Positions 57,951 to 64,000 of a stretch of DNA of 64,000 bases are shown in pieces. The position numbers were made by a program, and so were the translations under genes. Every line of letters begins with the position of its first letter. Position 1 is the stretch's first letter. Source of the DNA: Ooceraea biroi (Eukaryota; Arthropoda; Insecta; Hymenoptera; Formicidae). The DNA is taken from assembly GCF_003672135.1 (NCBI RefSeq), contig NC_039510.1, positions 17,298,001 through 17,362,000 on the forward strand, given 5' to 3'. The notes beneath the pieces are model-generated. The model was not told the origin of the DNA. It did not search any database and saw nothing but the letters and a program-made list of their open reading frames with translations.

Positions 57951-60900
57951 AAAATGTATAGAGAGCGGGATGAAGATAGAGAAGTGGAAAGACCTCTCGG
58001 AAGATCGGTTAATGGCATCGCCGCTGTTATTGGCGACGGGGGCGGTTTGTTTGAGACGGAGACGGGAGTACTTCTTAACAATGCGTCGAACGCAAGGGCG
58101 AACTGGGAGGTGAGCCGGAGGAAGAGATGCACTTACGAACGCGTATACACGAACGGCGACGGGAAGCACGGAGAGAAAGAGAGACGGAGATCGTGTAAGA
58201 ACGAAGTTATGGAAGCACCCAGAGGCATATTGCGCCAGAGGAGACGAAGGGATGCTGACACGGAGAAGTGCCACCCTCTCCGTTCCGCGGTAATGCATGC
58301 GAGAGCCTGGTGCCCTCAGCGTTGAATTGTCGACATCGCCCTGTAACGATATCCTTGAATAACCGGGAAATGATCGGATCTGGGTATCGGCAATGTTCCG
58401 CCGAACGCTATATTCTCGACAAGTTACTTTTAATTTCCTTTAATCACTTCCAGTCAGATTACTTTTTGGCTGGAATCTAGTTTGTCTTTAATTATCCTTC
58501 GATCACGTTTAGTTACACGGGCTTTACTTACTCTTAAGTAGAAGGCAACTAAAGCTAACTTGGTTAAACCTTTAATGCGTCGCGATAAATCGTTGCTTAC
58601 GGACGAGATCGCAGAGATCCTTCCCACGCAGATAACAAGTTTGTAAGAAGATCTTTGGCACCGATCTTTAGCGATACACTTGATCAGCCTTTTCGTCAGC
58701 GATCGTTGAATATATTTCCAATGTCGTTCTCCTCTCGCGGATTGTTGCTTTTGGCCGCGTTTTGCGAATCCGGCAAGCGCGTGTTTGTCGCGATCTGTTT
58801 ATCTATCGTCGAGTAAAGCGGTACCACGAACGATAACGGGGTAACAAATTATCTAACGGTGTCATCGCGCGAGCCGCAATATGCGTGGATGAAGCGTACA
58901 TCAGCGGTTGTGGGAAAAGCAACCCTCGCGACAGTAGCCTTCGGCCTTCGTTCTGGTGTCATTGACGTCGTGCGACCGTACCTTCTGCTCTCAAATTATA
59001 TTACCCTCTCGCGGAGGCAGTCGTCGCCGATCTTCCATCTTCTCGTGTTATTGCATCGGGAAGCAATAAACGTTAACTCAGAGTTACGTGCAGTCGCGCG
59101 ATATGGTTAAATTTCCTTGCTCTCCATACTTTATACGAGTATATTAGTGCGTTTACATTTGCCACAACGTAACGAACTGCTCGCGTGTTGCATTCGAACT
59201 TGGCGGAGACGCAGAATGTGCATCTCCGGATGCGACTTCGCGCTTTAGCGCCGCAGGCAAGGCCGTGCCCTCTTCAAGGCAATTAATGACTCAATCGGGA
59301 TCGGAGTCTTTATAAGGGCCCGTAGGGGCACGCGCACGCGCGTGCGGCGCGTGGCCGGACTTTGCGATGTGCAGAATGCACTTGCCTGGCCGCATTTATT
59401 AACGTGGCAACGATGGCAGCGGCGGCGGCGCATGAACCCAATTAAGGACGATGTAGAGTGCAGTTTGGCCGTGGAGGAAACTCGGGGATTCCTTCTCGTC
59501 GTCATCGCGTGCCGGTGACGCCGCGCACGATTTCCTCGCGGTCACGTCGAAAGTCACGAACCGCGTCCGCGTTAAACGGTTGCTCTTGGTGCCAACCTTC
59601 CCGTCCTTCGTCTCGAATTACCGCGGCCACGAATAGCGGGCACAATAGCGGTGCGGACGCGCAAACTCGCGGCCGCGGGATTTCAACTTTGTTATTTTCG
59701 CGTTGGCGCGCATTAGAGCGTTAGACCCGGGCCCGCGCGGATATCCGGGTCAGATTTGCATGTATATTAAGACGAGTGTTTTCGCACGTTCCGCGATATA
59801 CGGCACGACGAGGGTCGACGGCGCGCGCCCAAACGCGCCGCTACTCGTTAGCGACCGCGTTTTGATACTGGTTTAATCGCGGACCGCTATATACATAAAT
59901 TCGATAAGTCCGACGAATGCCGACGATTTCCGACGCAGTTGCCATACGTGGACGCGACGAGCAGAGCCCGAGACCCGGGATCGAAGCCGACTTAGTTTCG
60001 GCTTAAGTTCTTATCTCGGCGCCGTAATGAATTCCGATGTTCATTCGCGACAATGGAATCCGGATATGCTCGCCGTATGATTCGTCCTCCCGGATTTATA
60101 CAGCGTCGGAAAATTGGCCTGTGCAGAATCGTATCGCTTCTTAGTTTGATGTCGGTCAGCGGTGATATTCGGAGCGATGCGATGTTTCGACCGCGTTATG
60201 TTTTGCGACGACGATGTCGAAGCACGACTTCGTCGACGACTGGCAGCGACTTCGCGCGATGGAACGCGACAGATTAAAATGGCAATGGCGTGATTCACTC
60301 GCGCCCGTGTTGGAAGGCTTGCTCGTTTTACGTGTCGACGACGCGATCTGGCATCGCGCGTGACTCTCATCTCGAGTTTAGGCCAAAATTTCACGTGTCG
60401 CGCGCTCGCTGGCTCGAGACACGCGCGTGTCTCTTGCCTGCCGCGCTCGCTCGACCGGAGGCGCAAGTGACGTTAATGTGTAATAAATTAGCAGCCTCCC
60501 ACACGCGCGATGCGGCGAACTGCGAACGCTCGCGGGGTCTCTCTTTCGCGTGTCTCATACGCGTTCTCGCACGGTAGGATCTCGTAGTAACGAAAAAAGT
60601 TACATAGATGCGTCTGATTCTGTCTTTCTCTCCATGCGATCAATATCCGTTTTGTTATTCTTCGCGTAGTAGTGAGATGCATCATCTCTCGATTCTCAGC
60701 TAAGCTATGGGATACGTCTCCGACGTGAACGATCGCTTCGCGCGCTCTCTCTTTCTCGCAGATTGATCTGTTGTTGTCGATATACGAAACGAGAGTTTTG
60801 GTGTATCGACGAGTTTCGCGATAAAAGTCTCGATACGAGGAGGCAAGCAAGACGCAACGAGAAGGAATTAGTTTTGCCGAGTGCACGTGGTTTGAATGAT

Positions 60901-63900
60901 TTAACGGTGCGTCATCATCGTCGTTGTCGTGTGCCGTTCTGCACGATTGTCGCCGGATGAAGCCAGAAATGCATCACGCCGCGCGTTATGTATGAACATA
61001 CGTAAATCCTGCCGTATTAATGGAACGAGTTTCTCCGCTCGACTGTGAATTAGATGCAAACTACACTCCAGCCGTCTCTTATATGCGTTATCGCTTATAC
61101 GTTATTCGGAATGAGCGTGCTTCTTTTTATCGCGGGGAGCAAGCTGCGGTTGCCTCGTAAATTATAGGAGGGATATCTCAGTAAGCCGCGCGATCGTTAC
61201 TACGAACCGCTGCTGACAATCGCTCGCTTTCGATGCTCTCGCGTTTCCTCAGTGGTCACGTTTGTGTCGGAAACGCAAAATCCGGGACTGCGTTAACGCT
61301 AATCCGTCACGACGTCGTCGGCGGATAATTATTTTATCAATAATAGAGCGGCGCGGCGTGCAATTATCGCGCGCGATCGTACGCGGTAATCACGCGCGCG
61401 CGTGGCACGCGTGAATTTATTCGCGAATCAATCCCGGTCGGTTGATTGGGACTCCCCCCTCCCCTTAAATCATCGAGGACCGCCGAATAAACGTCGGAGG
61501 AGGTGGTTTATCGGCACTCGCCTCACGCAAACCGGTATAAGCTTCCTAGTCCCGTGGATCTGCGATGTGCCGTGACACCACGGATTTATCGCGCCGTCAT
61601 TTCCGTGTAAACAGCGCTAACGTGTCGGTAATAACGCCGCGAGAGGCTGCCGCCGGTGCCTTTCGGTTTGCGTCTCCTTTGTTGCACCGACCGGCTTCAC
61701 GACGATAAATTATCGTTGCGTTTTAATCGCGCGCGCCTCGAACGATTCTGAACGCGGTGCGTAAGTAATCGCGTCCGTTCCGTTCGCGCGCGCAAGGCGA
61801 CTACCGGATTTCAACCGCGACGATACGCGTCGGTTTCAAGTCTGTCGGTTCTTCTTTGTACGACGGTAAAGTTGAAAATGAAACATGCAATCGTTCACGC
61901 GTCATAATTTCGTGCGAGACACGTCTCATAGACGCCCGGACATCTTCATTGGGAGTCGTCGACTTTCCGCTCGTACAAAGGTCCGTTATTGAAATTAAGC
62001 TCGCGTGCTGAGAGACGCCTTGCGTATGGACAATATTGCGCGATTGCAAAATCTTGTCAGACGTTTTATTTGACTGTATAATTATTTACAAAGTAACCAT
62101 TACGTAACAGCAATTTGAAGTTTTGCATAAAGTTTGCGGACGCCCACGTATTAACAAGTCTCGCAACGATCGTGCGAGGCTGTGATCGATCCGAGGGTAA
62201 TAATGATACGTTTACAATGATGAAATGTGATACCGCGTCATTACATCGTGGATCTCCGTTTCTTCGTGAATCAGCGGAGATCATCGGCCGCGCCGTAACT
62301 TCTTTCAATAAGAGCACACGGTTTTAAGTTACTTGCGCTGGGTGTTCGACGTGAATTCTCGACTGGCAAGTCCGCACGCACGCGGCAATTTCACTCGCGA
62401 TCTAGTCGCAGGATCCATTTTTCCAGTTCCTTCCGAAACTAGAAACGAAGCTGGCACGAAGGGAGACCGAGCGATCGATGGATCTTTTTCGTCCGTATGA
62501 CCAAACCGGTTCCTCGCAAGATCGTGTAACATCTTTAAACCCAGTAATCCCACGGCAATTTAGCCCGAACAGATGTGTCATTGTTTCCCGACAAAGCGGT
62601 CGCTTTGTCCCAGCGCGCGCGGAAGATCGCTCCATCGACAGGCGTGATCTCTTTTCCGTTAATTTATCGGCAGATTGGCCTGCAGAGGCTCGCGTTACTA
62701 CGGACGAATCGGTACTAATGATTGATATTTTAGCGTTTGTTTCACGTGCGAGTCGGGAAAGGTCGGGCCGGTCCCCGGCGGCAGCCAGCAAACCGAATTT
62801 TCAAACGTGCCATCGTGGCGGAGTTAAAAGGCACCGTCCGGCAATTTCGCGAAGCAAAGGCGGTAACGTAATTTCCGATGCACGTCGCGAAAATCTCATT
62901 AGCAGCAAAAATTCAATCTAACGCGCTCGCCAAACACTACTTGTATCCTGTATATTTGCTGCAGTTAAAATATCGCGTCTACCAATTTTCGCGCGGAGCA
63001 AAAGCAAGCGATAATGCGATTTTCAATGCGCGCTCCGGCGGAACCTCGTTACTAGCGGCAGAAATTTAACCTAATACTTTCATTAACTTACATGCACGCG
63101 ACGCGTGTACGCCTGTGTGTATTTATATTGTTTTGTACGTCGGTCGTAATTATAATAATGCGCGATCCACGAATTTTCCGAAAGCGGTGCGAGCGACAGA
63201 GACACTTTACGGGTCGCGAAAATCGTGCGGAAATGAAGGATCATCGGGACCGCAAAATTGCGGCAATTAAAAAATGCGGGATTTAACACAATTTTGTTCA
63301 ATTTCGTCTGTCGCGAAACTCGCGAACGAATGCGTTGATAGATCGGGATGCAGTCGTGATCGTTTGCCAGCAATCGAATAACCATTATCTATATTATACA
63401 AATATTGTTTATACATAGCAGTTACATAATGGATGGCTTTAGGTTATTCAGCGTATTCATCATCCACGTGCGCGCGCGCGCGTAATCATCAATCACGAGG
63501 AGCACGAGATCGCGCGAGAAATTCTCCACGGCGAAGGTAAAAGTGTCGGCTCGCACGCCGCTCCATCTTTTTTATGTATCGCTCGGCTGTTAATTATCAA
63601 TTTTGCGGCTCGCCTTTTGGACTCTTGTTAAAAAGGGGGTTTGCACCGCTAATTGATAGCCCTAATCGTCGGAGGTCAGGGGCCAACCAGGGCAAAACAG
63701 TGGCCGAACAAACTGCGAAGTTTATTTTCTCTCGCCGCTGCTCGGTGCATCTCGCTCGCGCATCTTGACGAGGCTTTATCGAGGCGCGCGTAAATCAAGA
63801 GACGGCCGTCCGTATCTCGCGGCATGCAGCGAATACATTTTTTCCGCAGCACCGATCGACCGTTAATGTGTGTCAGTTATTTGTTATATAATAATAATAG

Positions 63901-63950
63901 TAATAACGCGGCGATATTATATTACGAATTTATTCGCGCGGTTTATTCAG
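57951..63950. other. Intronic sequence, nothing recognised
   Basis: CpG-rich for most of its length with no visible element. AT-rich patches occur at 57,650-57,740 and 63,860-63,945. Open frames of up to 167 codons at 57,822-58,325, with antisense counterparts, have no domain. No RNA gene or mobile element was recognised. Confidence 0.45.
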
Positions 63951-64000
63951 GCGTGGATGGAGAGCGAGTTGACATCGAGTCCGAGCGTTTCTTCGTCGCG
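63951..64000 (+). other. Possible exon start cut by the window edge
   Basis: TTTATTCAG at 63,942-63,950 is a plausible splice acceptor. The frame from the ATG at 63,957 reads MESELTSSPSVSSS, which looks more protein-like than its surroundings, and the ATG has G at -3 and +4. Joining the coding exon at 29,519 to 63,951 would run into TGA at 63,970-63,972. If real, it is therefore an alternative first exon, a different isoform or another gene. Only 50 bases are visible. Confidence 0.2.

Noticed and set aside
1..64000. CRISPR arrays, operons, prophage or bacterial mobile systems
   Set aside because: No regularly spaced direct repeats and no dense coding. Microsatellites, a splice donor, a MITE and truncated retroelements mark a eukaryotic genome.

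Overview
This is a eukaryotic nuclear window that is almost entirely non-coding. It shows no operon-like gene packing, but it has dinucleotide and trinucleotide microsatellites, a mariner-type miniature element, two short truncated retroelement remnants with target-site duplications, and one open coding exon that ends on a consensus splice donor. CpG is plentiful rather than depleted, and GC-rich CpG-dense blocks alternate with AT-rich islands. Together with the mariner terminal repeats, this fits an arthropod, most likely a hymenopteran insect such as an ant. The organism is an inference; nothing in the window names it.

Layout. Positions 1 to about 26,400 hold no gene I can support. They contain unique sequence, several polypurine/polypyrimidine tracts (strongest at 2.6-3.1 kb and 7.5-8.8 kb), CT, TTC, GA, CAG and GAT microsatellites, a pair of adjacent perfect palindromes near 14.97 kb, and a retroelement remnant at 18.81-19.06 kb. 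Positions about 26,500-28,653 are GC- and CpG-rich and are best read as the promoter and 5' untranslated region of the one gene. Positions 28,654-29,519 are its first coding exon: 288 codons plus two bases, a low-complexity Pro/Gly/His/Asn/Ser-rich N-terminus, plus strand. The exon ends on AG|GTAAAT in phase 2.

From 29,520 to the right edge the sequence reads as a very large first coding intron. It contains a 129-bp mariner-type MITE (30.39-30.52 kb), a tight cluster of four CAGGTG E-boxes (31.53-31.62 kb), a second copy of the same retroelement family (42.87-43.03 kb), a three-copy unclassified repeat (50.4-51.7 kb), and scattered microsatellites. The last 50 bases look weakly like the start of another exon, but its frame does not fit the first exon.

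The low gene density, long intron, low-complexity N-terminal exon and CpG-rich promoter suggest a developmental or transcription regulator. No DNA-binding or catalytic domain is visible, so the gene is left unnamed. No tRNA, rRNA, CRISPR array, known microRNA or intact transposase or reverse transcriptase gene was found by eye. Long open frames elsewhere come from repeats or strand-skewed composition and were rejected.
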